From positions 36,325,493 to 36,389,492 of the forward strand of contig JALMQS010000030.1 in the NCBI GenBank assembly GCA_024734495.1: DNA of 64,000 nt, in the 5' to 3' direction. The notes under the pieces are model-generated. The model did no database searches and had not been told where the DNA came from. It saw nothing but the letters and a program-made list of their open reading frames with translations. Below are positions 54,700-64,000 of this stretch, piece after piece (the stretch's first letter is position 1; each line of letters starts with the position of its first letter). Made by a program: the position numbers and the translations under genes. The stretch comes from Forficula auricularia (Eukaryota > Arthropoda > Insecta > Dermaptera > Forficulidae).

Positions 54700-56895
54700 A
54701 TGCTTGACTGCTTGATCGACATCGAGCAACTAGAAGAAAGAAAATTGCCCTTAGCAAGTGATGGTGGAAATATTATTAAACCAGTTTCTAAACGGGGAAC
54801 TAAAAAAGGAACAATAATGAAAAAAAGACCTATAACATCCGAAGAGAGCGAAGAAAAAGAGGCTAAGGAAAATGAAGACATTTTCGAAGAAGATGAGATA
54901 ATGATGGACAATGATGATAATGAATATATGCACATAAATTCTGAACATTTTGAAGATGATGATCAAGATTTTGAAGATGATAAAAAGAATAGTGATCGAC
55001 GAGGAAGAAATAAACTGACAAAAACTGAAATTCCTTCCGATTTGACTAAAAAATGTGTAGAAAAAAATGAAAATAATTACTCATGCTTTGTCCAATGTGG
55101 AAAAATATTTGGTAATGCCAAAAATTTGCAAGATCATTGTGTCGCTTATTCGGAATTAAAACTATTTAATTGTGGCACGTGTGGAAAATCTTTTGCTCAA
55201 AAAGCAGAAATTCGTGATCATGAGCGAACTCACAACACTGGCGACAAACTCTATCTTTGTGAAGTTTGTGGCTTTGGTTTTAATCATCGAAGAAATCTAC
55301 AGTCGCATAATCGAGCTACTCATCTTAAAGAAAAACCCTATAAATGCGATGATTGTGATAAAGAATATAATAGGCGTTACGCATTAGATCTGCACATAAA
55401 GGCCGTCCATACTGGAGAAAATCCTTATAAATGTACCTATTGCATTAAAGCGTTTGTCAATCCTGACCACTTGAAGAAACATCTAAGAACTCATACTGGT
55501 GAGAAGCCGTTTCATTGTGAAGTATGTAATGAAGCATTCACTACCAGAGATAATAGAAATGCCCACCTATTTGTACACAGTGATAAGAAACAATATGAAT
55601 GTACACTTTGTGGAAAGGGTTTTAAGAAGAAACCTTTATTAAAAACCCACATGGAGAAACAAAATCCTGAGAGTGGTGAAATTGTAGTGAATAAACATCG
55701 GTTACCCCGTAAAGAGGATCATGAGCGAACTCACAACACTGGCAACAAACCCTATTTTTGTGAAGTTTGTGGCTTTGGTTTTAATCATCGAAGAAATCTA
55801 CAGTCGCATAATCGAGCTACTCATCTTAAAGAAAAACGCTATAAATGCGATGATTGTGATAAAGAATATAATAGGTGTTACGCATTAGATCTACACATAA
55901 AGGCCGTCCATACTGGAGAAACGGCTTATAAATGTACCTATTGCATTAAAGCGTTTGTCAATCCTGACCACTTGAAGAAACATCTAAGAACTCATACTGG
56001 TGAGAAGCCGTTTCATTGTGAAGTATGTAATGAAGCATTCACTACCAGAGATAATAGAAATGCCCACCTATTTGTACACAGTGATAAGAAACAATATGAA
56101 TGTCCACTTTGTGGAAAGGGTTTTATGAAGAAACCTTTATTAAAAACCCACATGGAGAAACAAAATCATGAGAGTGGTGAAATTGTAGTGAATAAACTTT
56201 GGTTACGCCGTAAAGAGGATCATGAGCGAACTCACAACACTGGCGACAAACTCTATCTTTGTGAAGTTTGTGGCTTTGGTTTTAATTATCGAAGCAATCT
56301 ACAGACGCATAATCGAGCTACTCATCTTAGAGAAAAACGCTATAAATGCGATGATTGTGATAAAGAATATAATAGGTGTTACGCATTAGATCTACACATA
56401 AAGGCCGTCCATACTGGAGAAACGGCTTATAAATGTACTTATTGCATTAAAGCGTTTGTCGATCCTGGCCACTTGAAGAAACATCTAAGAACTCATACTG
56501 AAGAGAAGCCGTTTCATTGTGAAGTATGTAATGAAGCATTCACTACTAGAGAAAATAGAAATCCCCACCTATTTGTACACAGTGATAAGAAACAATATGA
56601 ATGTCCAGTATGTGGAAAGGGTTTTATGAAGAAACCTTTATTAAAAACACACATGGAGAAACAAAATCATGAGAGTGGTGAAATTGTAGTGAATAAACCT
56701 CGGTTGCCTCGTAAAGAGGATCTAATGGCTGAAACAGACGATGTTGAAATGGTTTTAGGAAATAGCGGAGTAGATATGATAGTTGAAAATAATGGACCCG
56801 AGGAGAAAACCATATCATATAGTGCGGATCTTAAAGGACCTGTTTTAATCCGACAGAGTGATGATCCTAAGGTAAGAAAACTTCATTATTTTTAA
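54700..56895 (+). CDS. C2H2 zinc-finger protein with triplicated finger block
   Basis: A 731-codon open frame. The ATG at 54700 is chosen because a stop (54691-54693) lies just upstream in frame. Residues 45-100 are acidic (EESEEKEAKENEDIFEEDE-type); 101-120 are basic. A degenerate finger near 129-150 is followed by a canonical finger (C158, CGTCGKSFAQK, HERTH). Then come three tandem 167-residue units (173-339, 340-506, 507-673), each with five fingers (CGFGFN, CDKEYN, CIKAF, CNEAF, CGKGF types) joined partly by TGEKP-like linkers. The last finger of each unit lacks normal His spacing. Total about 16 fingers, so sequence-specific DNA binding in the nucleus is the likely role; targets are unknown. 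No ZAD, SCAN or KRAB seen. A perfect splice donor (AAG, GTAAGA) at 56872 falls in phase 0 after residue 724, so the final seven residues and stop are probably intronic and the protein continues. Confidence 0.85.
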   Translation: MLDCLIDIEQLEERKLPLASDGGNIIKPVSKRGTKKGTIMKKRPITSEESEEKEAKENEDIFEEDEIMMDNDDNEYMHINSEHFEDDDQDFEDDKKNSDRRGRNKLTKTEIPSDLTKKCVEKNENNYSCFVQCGKIFGNAKNLQDHCVAYSELKLFNCGTCGKSFAQKAEIRDHERTHNTGDKLYLCEVCGFGFNHRRNLQSHNRATHLKEKPYKCDDCDKEYNRRYALDLHIKAVHTGENPYKCTYCIKAFVNPDHLKKHLRTHTGEKPFHCEVCNEAFTTRDNRNAHLFVHSDKKQYECTLCGKGFKKKPLLKTHMEKQNPESGEIVVNKHRLPRKEDHERTHNTGNKPYFCEVCGFGFNHRRNLQSHNRATHLKEKRYKCDDCDKEYNRCYALDLHIKAVHTGETAYKCTYCIKAFVNPDHLKKHLRTHTGEKPFHCEVCNEAFTTRDNRNAHLFVHSDKKQYECPLCGKGFMKKPLLKTHMEKQNHESGEIVVNKLWLRRKEDHERTHNTGDKLYLCEVCGFGFNYRSNLQTHNRATHLREKRYKCDDCDKEYNRCYALDLHIKAVHTGETAYKCTYCIKAFVDPGHLKKHLRTHTEEKPFHCEVCNEAFTTRENRNPHLFVHSDKKQYECPVCGKGFMKKPLLKTHMEKQNHESGEIVVNKPRLPRKEDLMAETDDVEMVLGNSGVDMIVENNGPEEKTISYSADLKGPVLIRQSDDPKVRKLHYF
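55216..56718 (+). repeat. Three 501-bp tandem units inside the zinc-finger exon
   Basis: Unit starts (GATCATGAGCGAACTCACAA) at 55216, 55717 and 56218, with the third unit ending at 56718. Exactly 501 bases (167 codons) each, so the frame is kept. Units are nearly identical, implying recent unequal exchange. Confidence 0.97.
56872..56877 (+). promoter_or_regulatory. Predicted 5' splice site of zinc-finger exon
   Basis: CCTAAG followed by GTAAGA matches the metazoan donor consensus, in phase 0, 24 bases before the frame's stop. Coding resemblance stops here. Confidence 0.6.
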
Positions 56896-57640
56896 ATTTT
56901 ATTAATTTACGATCATTTTTTTTTTTGTTTAACTCCTTTGTATATTAAGCAAAAATGAAAATGTGAAAGTCGTGTGGTGAACACACCAGTTAATTAATTT
57001 TAAAACCCACTAATACTATATAACAACTATTATTATATATTCGAATTTGGCAATTTAATTGAATAAAAAATCTTGATAAATTGTTATTTAATTAAAAAGC
57101 AATTAATTGTTTGTGTTCGAGGTATTGAAATTTCAAATTTTTGTTTTGATGCATACACAATTATAAAAAGCATAATAAGTACCAAAGCTCACACTGTTGA
57201 GTCTCTATATAATTTTTTCTCTCAATTTTTCGACAAAAAATCTCGATAATTTATTGGAAAAATTGAAGACCTATTTTCTCTAATAGGTTCTCTGGATTGA
57301 AATTCCAACATTTTGACACTAGAACGAACTTTATATGTCCTTTTGCTCTTGAGTTATTGTGGGTATTGGAATTCAGAGAGTCACACAGAGAGATAGAAAA
57401 CAAATCATTCTAGAAATTGATTTTTCTTAACGTTTGAAACATTTTTGAACATAATGAGGAAAAAAATATAGTAAAAAAATTGGGATTGAATTTGCTAATA
57501 GGATCGTCCCGGCAGATAGGCTTCGTAACGAGCAATGAGTTGTTCAGAAGTTAATGAAATTTTAAGAGCACTTTTTGAGAAATTTTTAGTTTTCGAAAAT
57601 TGTGAGGAATAAATTATATATATTTTGTTTACTATTATAA
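56896..57640. other. AT-rich sequence, probably intronic
   Basis: If the donor at 56872 is used, this is intron. No acceptor with a convincing downstream exon was found in the window. Confidence 0.3.
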
Positions 57641-57647
57641 ATAAAAA

Positions 57648-58045
57648 AATTGAAAAGATTTTGTTTTACCGAGAATAACAGAGTTGTTGATTCGTAAAAG
57701 GAAATTTATGATGTTGTCCTCTGATGTAAATAAATATATTCCTAAATAAATTATATAATTTATTTGTTAGAAATTATAGTTTTGAAAGTTTAACCTCCAT
57801 CATCAGTTTTTTCATGAGAAATATTATATCATTTATGGGTTCAAATACTCGATTATATATAGATATAGTCGTTTTGTTGTTATAGCAATCGTTTGTTATG
57901 TGACCGGCTTGCTATAACAACAAAACAACTATCTATATACAAATCGATTATTTGAACCGGATAAAATATTTCTAACTAAGCAGACTGATGATGAAGGTCA
58001 AACAAACCGTCGAAACTTTATAGTCCCTAACAAATAAATTAATAA
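57648..58045. mobile_element. Palindromic Penelope-like element
   Basis: 57757-58041 is an imperfect palindrome centred near 57899 (arm words TTGTTGTTATAGCAA and TTGCTATAACAACAA). The left side begins ATTGAAAAGATTTTGTTTTA, like the ends at 5397 and 46338. The left arm has a degenerate motif on minus (CAAA instead of GAAA). Confidence 0.6.
57983..58026 (+). ncRNA. Hammerhead-like motif (core intact)
   Basis: CUGAUGA (57985-57991), extra U, stem II GAAGGU/ACCGUC with one mismatch, GAAA (58012-58015), CUUUAUAGUC with the GUC triplet. Stem I is weak. Confidence 0.5.
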
Positions 58046-58099
58046 ATATATATAATATGTATATGTAATTATATGTTTATTTTTTATTTTTTTGTTAAC

Positions 58100-58804
58100 G
58101 AAGAATATTGAAACATTTTAAGCAGAGATTTTCTTAAAATTTTAAAAATTTGTATCCGGATACCAGGAGCGAACGAACAGGAGTATACTTTCCTAGCTAC
58201 TTTCCAGCCAATTTAATTTTCATCTACTTTTTGTGAACAAAAATTTTGTCTATCTCAAGAGTAGATGAAATGAAAGAAATCAGTAGAATCGAGTTTCATT
58301 TCACAGATCATCATTTGCTTTTCATATGGTTTTTTAAACAATTTTTCCTACTCAAGTTTTCAAATAATTCAATGAATATATTTTTTTAATCTGTATAATT
58401 TGAAATGGCAATGAAGCCAGAATTACAAAGAGCCAAGTGGAGGCTTGAAATTAAGCGTTAACGATTGATTTTCTTAAAATTTTTAAAATTTGTATACAGA
58501 TACCAGGAGCGAACAGGAGTGTAATTTCCTTCCCGCCAATGAAGCCAGTATTACATCGAGCCAAGTGGCGCCTTGAAATCAAGTTTTAAATAAAGTAAAG
58601 AAATTTTTGTGAAACGTACCTAGTATTTTATATTTTAAGTTTTAAAAAGTTTCTTAAATTTTTCGAAATTTTCTTTACTTTCTATGTTTATTTGAATCAA
58701 ACAGAGGACACCCTCATTGATATCTCCTTATAAATAAATAAATAGTTCAAAATATTTTACTACTTTATTAAGTTTTCCCCCAGAGAACTCTACTTTTAAA
58801 TAAA
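58100..58804. repeat. Imperfect direct repeat, about 350-bp period
   Basis: GATACCAGGAGCGAAC occurs at about 58159 and 58499, and the phrases AATGAAGCCAG and GAGCCAAGTGG at about 58410-58440 and 58538-58568. A Penelope-type end fragment (TTTGAATCAAACAGAGGACA) is at about 58690. No gene. Confidence 0.55.
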
Positions 58805-59275
58805 TAAGCTGACGTGTTCTGATGTGGCCATCCACTTGACTTTACCATACATCCTGGCCACTAAAATTATTTATAATCATCTAGGAGGGATGTTAGTTTT
58901 TGCATTTTTAGACTTCTGGGGGTCGATATTCACCAAAATCTAATCAGCTCTTAATCTCAATGGACCAAAACTACGTGTGAAATTTGGTTTCGATATTCAC
59001 ACTAGTTTTTGAACTAGCTCGTCCACAAAAAATTGATAACGCACAGACTAACAGACATTTTTACAAAACAATTATTATCTCAAAAAATCTAATTTTTTCG
59101 ATGTTCACTTATTAGGGCTTTTTTATAGAGCGAAATGCCATGGTTTCGCTCTATTTTTTAAATCAAAATAGTTTCAGCCGTTTTTTCGATATTTCGAAAA
59201 AAAGAAGGAAAAAACCACTTTTTTCATGCACGATTACAATACTTGACCATACCCTGTATGGTAAAGTAAAAATTT
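58805..59275 (-). repeat. Family A repeat, shortened
   Basis: Complete at both ends (AAGCTGACGTGTTCTGATGT to the hairpin CCATACCCTGTATGG) but lacking most of the G/C-rich subrepeat region. Confidence 0.85.
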
Positions 59276-60045
59276 CATCTAAATAGGTTTTATTATGAGG
59301 TAAGGATTAAAAAACACCAATACTTTTTGTTTTATGGATTTAATCGCATGAAATATAATATGTATTATAAAGGTAGATTTCTTAAAAATAACAAAAAACA
59401 AATTGAACAGATATTAAGTACAAAAATGATTCCCGAAAAGTAATAATGCAGCAGCTATTGTTTCAACAATTAAACAATTGATTTGGGTAAATAATAAAGT
59501 GAGAGGAAAATAATTGTTTAATCTGACCTCCCCCTTTGCCCGGACAATTACTGTAGTTGGCCTTTTGTTTATTCAACAGTATATGCTCCGTTGTGCATGT
59601 AATTCTCCCCTATAGAGTATTAGGGTTGGGCAAGAAAACTATTCATCAACTAAACGTGTATATATAGCCGCTAGAAACTAAATCCATATGAGGTATTATA
59701 AAGTAATGGATCCAATAAATGACCTTAACTATTGGACAGTGATGGATCAGCCAGTAAATATAAATGATATTCATCAATTAATGCCATCATCTAGTATCTA
59801 GTTGATTAGATTAGATAGTATTTGATGACATTTAAAATAAGCCTATTAAATAACTACTTCCCATAGGAATAAATAAGTCATTTCAGACAAGCCCAGCTAA
59901 TTCGATGGTTAATCAATGATAATGGGTATAGTAGTTTAAATTTAATTTTTAATTTCCACGGATATAAATTTAAATTTAGGAACATCCATTTTTATAAAAC
60001 ACATATAGAGTAAAACAAATTCATTCTAGAAGATGAAATAAACTG
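59276..60045. other. Probably unique AT-rich sequence
   Basis: No repeat family or gene recognised. It could be intronic or intergenic. Confidence 0.3.
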
Positions 60046-60093
60046 ATCGTGGCCATCCACATGACTTTACCATACACTTGGGTCCTATCTAAT

Positions 60094-60535
60094 ACAGGCT
60101 GGGGCATAAAGATCTACCACAATTTGAAGAAGTATAAAAAATGAAAAAATTTAATTAAAAAAAAAACTGAATATATTTTTTGAAAAGAACATAAAATAAT
60201 ATATTTTTTAAATATGTTTTAAACATAGTTAGACAAAAAAAGGGGGGTGGGTCAAAAATGAAAATTCTAGCTCTTTCGACCAAACTCAACCAAATTTTGA
60301 ATACATATTCTGTTTGCCCCCAGAAGGCTATAAATGCAAAAACAAACCAAATTTTCTATACATAGTTTGGTCGAAAGGGCTAGAACTTTCATTTTTGACG
60401 CCCCTTCCTTTTCGTCTGATATAATGTTAAAAAAAAACTAATGTTCATTTCAAAAATATATTAAGTATTTTCTAGTTAAATTTTTTGATTTTTTATAGCT
60501 CTTCAAAATGTGGTAGATCTTTATGACCCACCCTG
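60094..60535. mobile_element. Mariner-like palindromic MITE, 442 bp
   Basis: Ends CAGGCTGGGGCATAAAGATC and, on minus, CAGGGTGGGTCATAAAGATC, flanked by TA on both sides (60092-60093, 60536-60537), the Tc1/mariner signature. Inverted homology extends inward and includes an inverted family-A-like piece (GGTCGAAAGGGCTAGAAC). Non-coding. Confidence 0.8.
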
Positions 60536-61187
60536 TATTTAATATTGAATTAAAATAATTTATAATTTATTTACGATAGAACACGCCCCTTCTTAATTTT
60601 GGGTCCATTATCAATTAATAATTTCTCTTTTTAATTATGAGATTATTTTATTAGAAATATCAGCTTTCTTCGATTTTTGTTTGGAAATATTATTAACCCC
60701 CTCCCCCTTTTTTTGGTCACTATCAATTTCACATAGTGATTCATTTTCATAAGGTTATATAGGGTTCAAATGCGAAATTTCGTACAAATCGATTAAAGGG
60801 TCTACAACTTATATTGATAGTTTTATTTTTTTGAACCCCCCATTTTTGGCCCCCGAAAAAAATAATAACTTTCTTTTTTACTATAGATTTATTTTATAGT
60901 ATATTTCATTTTTCTTGTTTTTTTTTTTTAGTTTGAAAATCTTATAATTTTTATTTTTAACCCCCCCCCCCCCCCTTAATTTTGGATTCAATTTCAACCG
61001 AAATCTAATCAGGTCTTAATCTTAATACAACAAAACTACATGGAAAATTTCGTTTTGATATTCACACTAGTTTTTGACCTAGTGCGTCCACAAAAATTTG
61101 GTAACGTACTAATTAACGTACTAACTATCTTGAAAGTTTATAATAAGAAAATAAAGACAAGTCTTTATATGTGACTTTTTTATTTAT

Positions 61188-61224
61188 CAGCTAACGTTTC
61201 GTCGACTTTGTCGACTTCTTCATA
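61188..61224 (-). ncRNA. Hammerhead-like motif (mutated core)
   Basis: Minus strand: AUGAAGA instead of CUGAAGA, stem II GUCG/CGAC intact, GAAA and ACGUU intact. The lost C in the core box should inactivate it. Confidence 0.45.
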
Positions 61225-61367
61225 ACGAAGATAAAAAGAAAATTTAGACAAATATGTGACGTGATTATTTGATGGGTAAAATATTGATACATGTTTGTTC
61301 TGAAATTATAATGTACTCCTGTAACTTGATATTAATCATGTTCTTATAATTGTAGAAGCCCTGAAGA

Positions 61368-61398
61368 AGTCGGCAAAGTCAACGAAACGTTGGTGGAT
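61368..61398 (+). ncRNA. Hammerhead-like motif
   Basis: CUGAAGA (61371-61377), extra A, stem II GU/AC (GUCGGCAAAGUCAAC, weakened by one change compared with 19823-19866), GAAA, ACGUU. Confidence 0.45.
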
Positions 61399-61674
61399 AA
61401 AAAAAGGCACACATAAAAACTTGTTCTTATTTTCATATTATAAACTTTCAAATTAATACGAATTATGGACGGAAATGATAATAATAGTACTAACTAACGT
61501 ACTAACAGACATTTTGATAAAATAATTAATAATTTGATGAATATAATTTTTTCGATGTTTACTTATTAGGACTTTTGTTACAGAAATGCCATGGTTTCGC
61601 AAATTTTTTTTAATCATTATAGTTTCCCAGTTTTTGAGATATTTCGAAAAAATGAACCAAAAAAAATAAATAAA

Positions 61675-62280
61675 AATAAGCTGACGTGTTTTGATGTGGC
61701 CATCCACTTGACTTTACCATACAACCTGGCCCATCACTTATATTTAATATTTAATAAAATTATTTATAATCATGTAGGGGAGGGGGTTAGTTTAGCATTT
61801 TTAGACTTCTTGGGTCTCACTGTATATGTATAGAAAATTTGGTTGAATTTGCTCAAATAGCCTAGATTTTTAATTTTTAATCCCCTCCCCCTTCAATTTT
61901 GGATCGATATGTACCAAAATCTAATTAGTTCTTAATCTCAATGGACCAAAACTACGTGTCAAATTTGGTTTCGATATTCACACTAGTTTTTGAGCTAGCT
62001 CGTCCACAAAAATTTGGTAACGCACAGACTAACTAACAGACAAACTAACAGACATAGTAACAGACATTTTGACAAAACAATTATTATCTCGAAAAATATA
62101 ATTTTTTCGATGTTCACTTATTAGGGCTTTTTTATAGACCAAAATGCCATGGTTTCGCTCAATTTTTTTTATCAAAATAGTTTGAGGCGTTTTTAAGATA
62201 TTTCAAAATTAAGAAGGAAAAAACCACTTTTTTCATGCACGATTACAATACTTGACCATACCCTGTATGGTAAAGTAAAA
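61675..62280 (-). repeat. Family A repeat, near full-length
   Basis: From AAGCTGACGTGTTTTGATGT through AATCTAATTAGTTCTTAATC and CAATTATTATCTCGAAAAAT to the hairpin CCATACCCTGTATGG. It directly follows the previous nested copy in the same orientation. Confidence 0.85.
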
Positions 62281-63700
62281 ATTCAAGAGTATTTTCATAC
62301 CATGTTACAAAAAAATCTAATATTATTTGTATTTAAAAAAATAAAACCAAAATGTGCGTTTATCGCTGAATTTTAAAAAAAATTGAGTGTGTGTATGTGT
62401 GATTTCTATATTTTTCGAAAGACAATTATAAAAGTCTTTGATTTGGAAGTGGAAGTCATATGATCTTAGTCGGCTGATACTGGTGAGAAGCTTGGAAAGC
62501 TGTATGGTAGGGTTTGCTTATGTATTACCGATAGGGTTTCTTTTTTTCAGCAGACATACCGTGAACCTTAAAACTTACGCTGTATTTCAGAAGACTAGGT
62601 ATACTATGTTGTAAATAATTGGTGCCCAATCGTAATTTTACCAATTCAAATCTCTCCTCTCTTTAGTTCGTTTCGAAATTCCCCATGGGTAAGCGAAAAA
62701 TAAAATGAAATTTTAAAATTAAAGGGTTATATTTTGGACAGCATCCTCTGGTTGAAATGTCATCACCAATATTAAACAATAACTAATATATTAATTCATA
62801 GTTACAAGTTACAACACAGTTTCTGAGATAATAATGAATAAATAATGAAAAATTTACACTAAAAACAAGCTGGCAACAACGCATGTATTTAACCTAAAAA
62901 ATGGGTTAACTTTAGTAATTTTTCGACGTTTTTTCGGTTCAGCCGCAACAGCTTTCAATCGCTTATTAAGAACTTTTTGTTTTATAAATCTTCCTTTATT
63001 ATGTACTTTATCTGACATGTCTATGATAAAATATATACAAGCTTGGACAGTGTTGCCAGATTTGTCTAGTAGTGGTACATAAACAGCAAAAAGTTTTGGG
63101 CTTATGAATTATGAATCCTTATTGTCTATACTATATACTCTAGCATTAACTTTTTGCTACTATTGTCGCGATACAACTGCCTTAAGGGTAATTTTTAAAG
63201 ATGGATTTTTTCATAAAATTCACTCTTTTATCTTTAAATTAAAAAAAGCTTTCTCTAGCTCGAAAAGAACTGGAGTTATGAATTTTTGAAAATGGGTCTC
63301 CAAGGCAAAAAAATCACGATAATCTCAAATTTTCGACCCCCTCTATTTTCCAAAAAAAAAAAATCCTCGAACATGTATTCTTTTTTTCGATATAGAACCC
63401 GTAAAATTTTTTTTCTGGCAAATCAAAAATGGGTTGGTCAATTTTTGTTCAAATCTGTATGATTTGTTAAAGAATTACTCACATATAGGTAGAGCAATGT
63501 GAAAGTAAAAACAACTTTCGATGAATTTAAATTAGCTACATTGTGAAGATAAAAATTACAAAATTAAAACTTGTGAATTGTCGACCATGTTCAATTTAAA
63601 TGGGACATTTTCTAGAACATCACCTCTTGTATGTATTTGAACAAGTTTCCCTTATGATTATTTTTTTTTTCTTAGAAAAAGCGGTATAAGTTTTTATGAA
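62281..63700. other. AT-rich sequence without recognised gene
   Basis: No domain-bearing frame. A 61-codon frame at 63104-63289 shows no similarity I recognise. Confidence 0.3.
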
Positions 63701-64000
63701 TTCATGTATTCACAGAGAGAACGAATTCAGCAGCAGCAGCCACCCCCCAACAGCCACCACCCATCGCTCGCTGTTCCTGCGTGGTTTCTGAAATTAATTT
63801 ATATTAATTCCAACTTTTGTTCAGTTCCTGGGAAGCGAAAGGGGATGTTTTCGCCGAGGCACAAATAATACCAAAGTTTCAAAACAGCGCAAGTGAACGA
63901 ACGTAGAGATATAATAAACGCCCAGGCAGATAAGACGAAGATATCAACACTTTGGAGGCAGGAGTTTCTCTCCACTTGATAAACCTTAGTTGTAGCCGCC
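63701..64000. other. GC-richer sequence at window end
   Basis: Contains a short CAG run (63729-63740) and CCACC repeats (63741-63765), then balanced, non-repetitive sequence. TTCATGTATTCACAG at about 63702-63716 could be a splice acceptor, so an exon is possible but unproven. Confidence 0.25.

Larger units (their letters stand above)
61126..61486. mobile_element. Miniature Penelope-like element (family 1)
   Basis: A 361-bp insertion flanked by 20-base duplications with one mismatch (61106-61125 and 61487-61506; core AACGTACTAAC). It has two Penelope-1 ends in inverted orientation: minus at 61126-61230 and plus at 61335-61486, with the same tail as 19880-19965. No coding. Hammerhead-like motifs at 61188-61224 (minus; AUGAAGA) and 61368-61398 (plus; weakened stem II). 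Confidence 0.75.
60046..61665 (-). repeat. Family A copy with two nested insertions
   Basis: Family A text runs 60046-60093, 60538-61125 and 61507-61665, interrupted by a mariner-like MITE and a mini-Penelope element. The copy is diverged (for example AAATCTAATCAGGTCTTAAT) and lacks its terminal hairpin. Confidence 0.75.

Overview
The window looks like a piece of a large, AT-rich, repeat-laden arthropod nuclear genome. I would guess an insect, possibly hemipteran, but nothing seen fixes the order. The reasons are eukaryotic splice signals, C2H2 zinc-finger coding sequence, and insect-style LINE, Penelope, hAT, Tc1/mariner, BEL-like and Helitron relics. There is no operon structure. Positions 34931-35030 are a 100-base run of N (assembly gap).

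Only one long convincing host-type coding region is present: a C2H2 zinc-finger exon at 54700-56895, with an acidic N-terminus and three in-frame 501-bp tandem units of five fingers. It probably ends at a splice donor at 56872. A weaker candidate host signal is a TATA box plus short first exon ending in a GTAAGT donor at 12402-12652. Most short open frames elsewhere are chance frames in repeats.

Layout. 0-3 kb: a LINE reverse-transcriptase 3' fragment embedded in a 20-bp minisatellite. 3-9 kb: Helitron-like elements, a palindromic mini-Penelope element and a hAT fragment. 9-18 kb: two Helitrons with G-rich cores (one nested in another repeat), a decayed DNA transposon containing a solo LTR, and a 95-bp tandem repeat. 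18-31 kb: a Penelope GIY-YIG remnant, more Helitron-like copies, and large palindromes, several carrying hammerhead ribozyme motifs. 31-35 kb: a 475-bp near-perfect palindrome and inverted copies of repeat family A. 35-46 kb: probable unique sequence, hAT and Tc1 relics, SINEs, and family A interrupted twice. 46-54 kb: a Penelope-like element with inverted terminal repeats and a 12-bp target duplication, palindromic MITEs, a small Helitron and a hAT C-terminus. 54.7-57 kb: the zinc-finger exon. 57-64 kb: further family A copies with nested mariner-like MITE and mini-Penelope insertions.

The most distinctive theme is Penelope-like elements. There are at least five insertions of two families (four with target-site duplications), most of them reduced to inverted terminal repeats with little or no coding sequence. 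There are also about sixteen hammerhead-like motifs on both strands, half of them with a complete core. All were read by eye, so boundaries of repeats are approximate unless a target duplication is stated.
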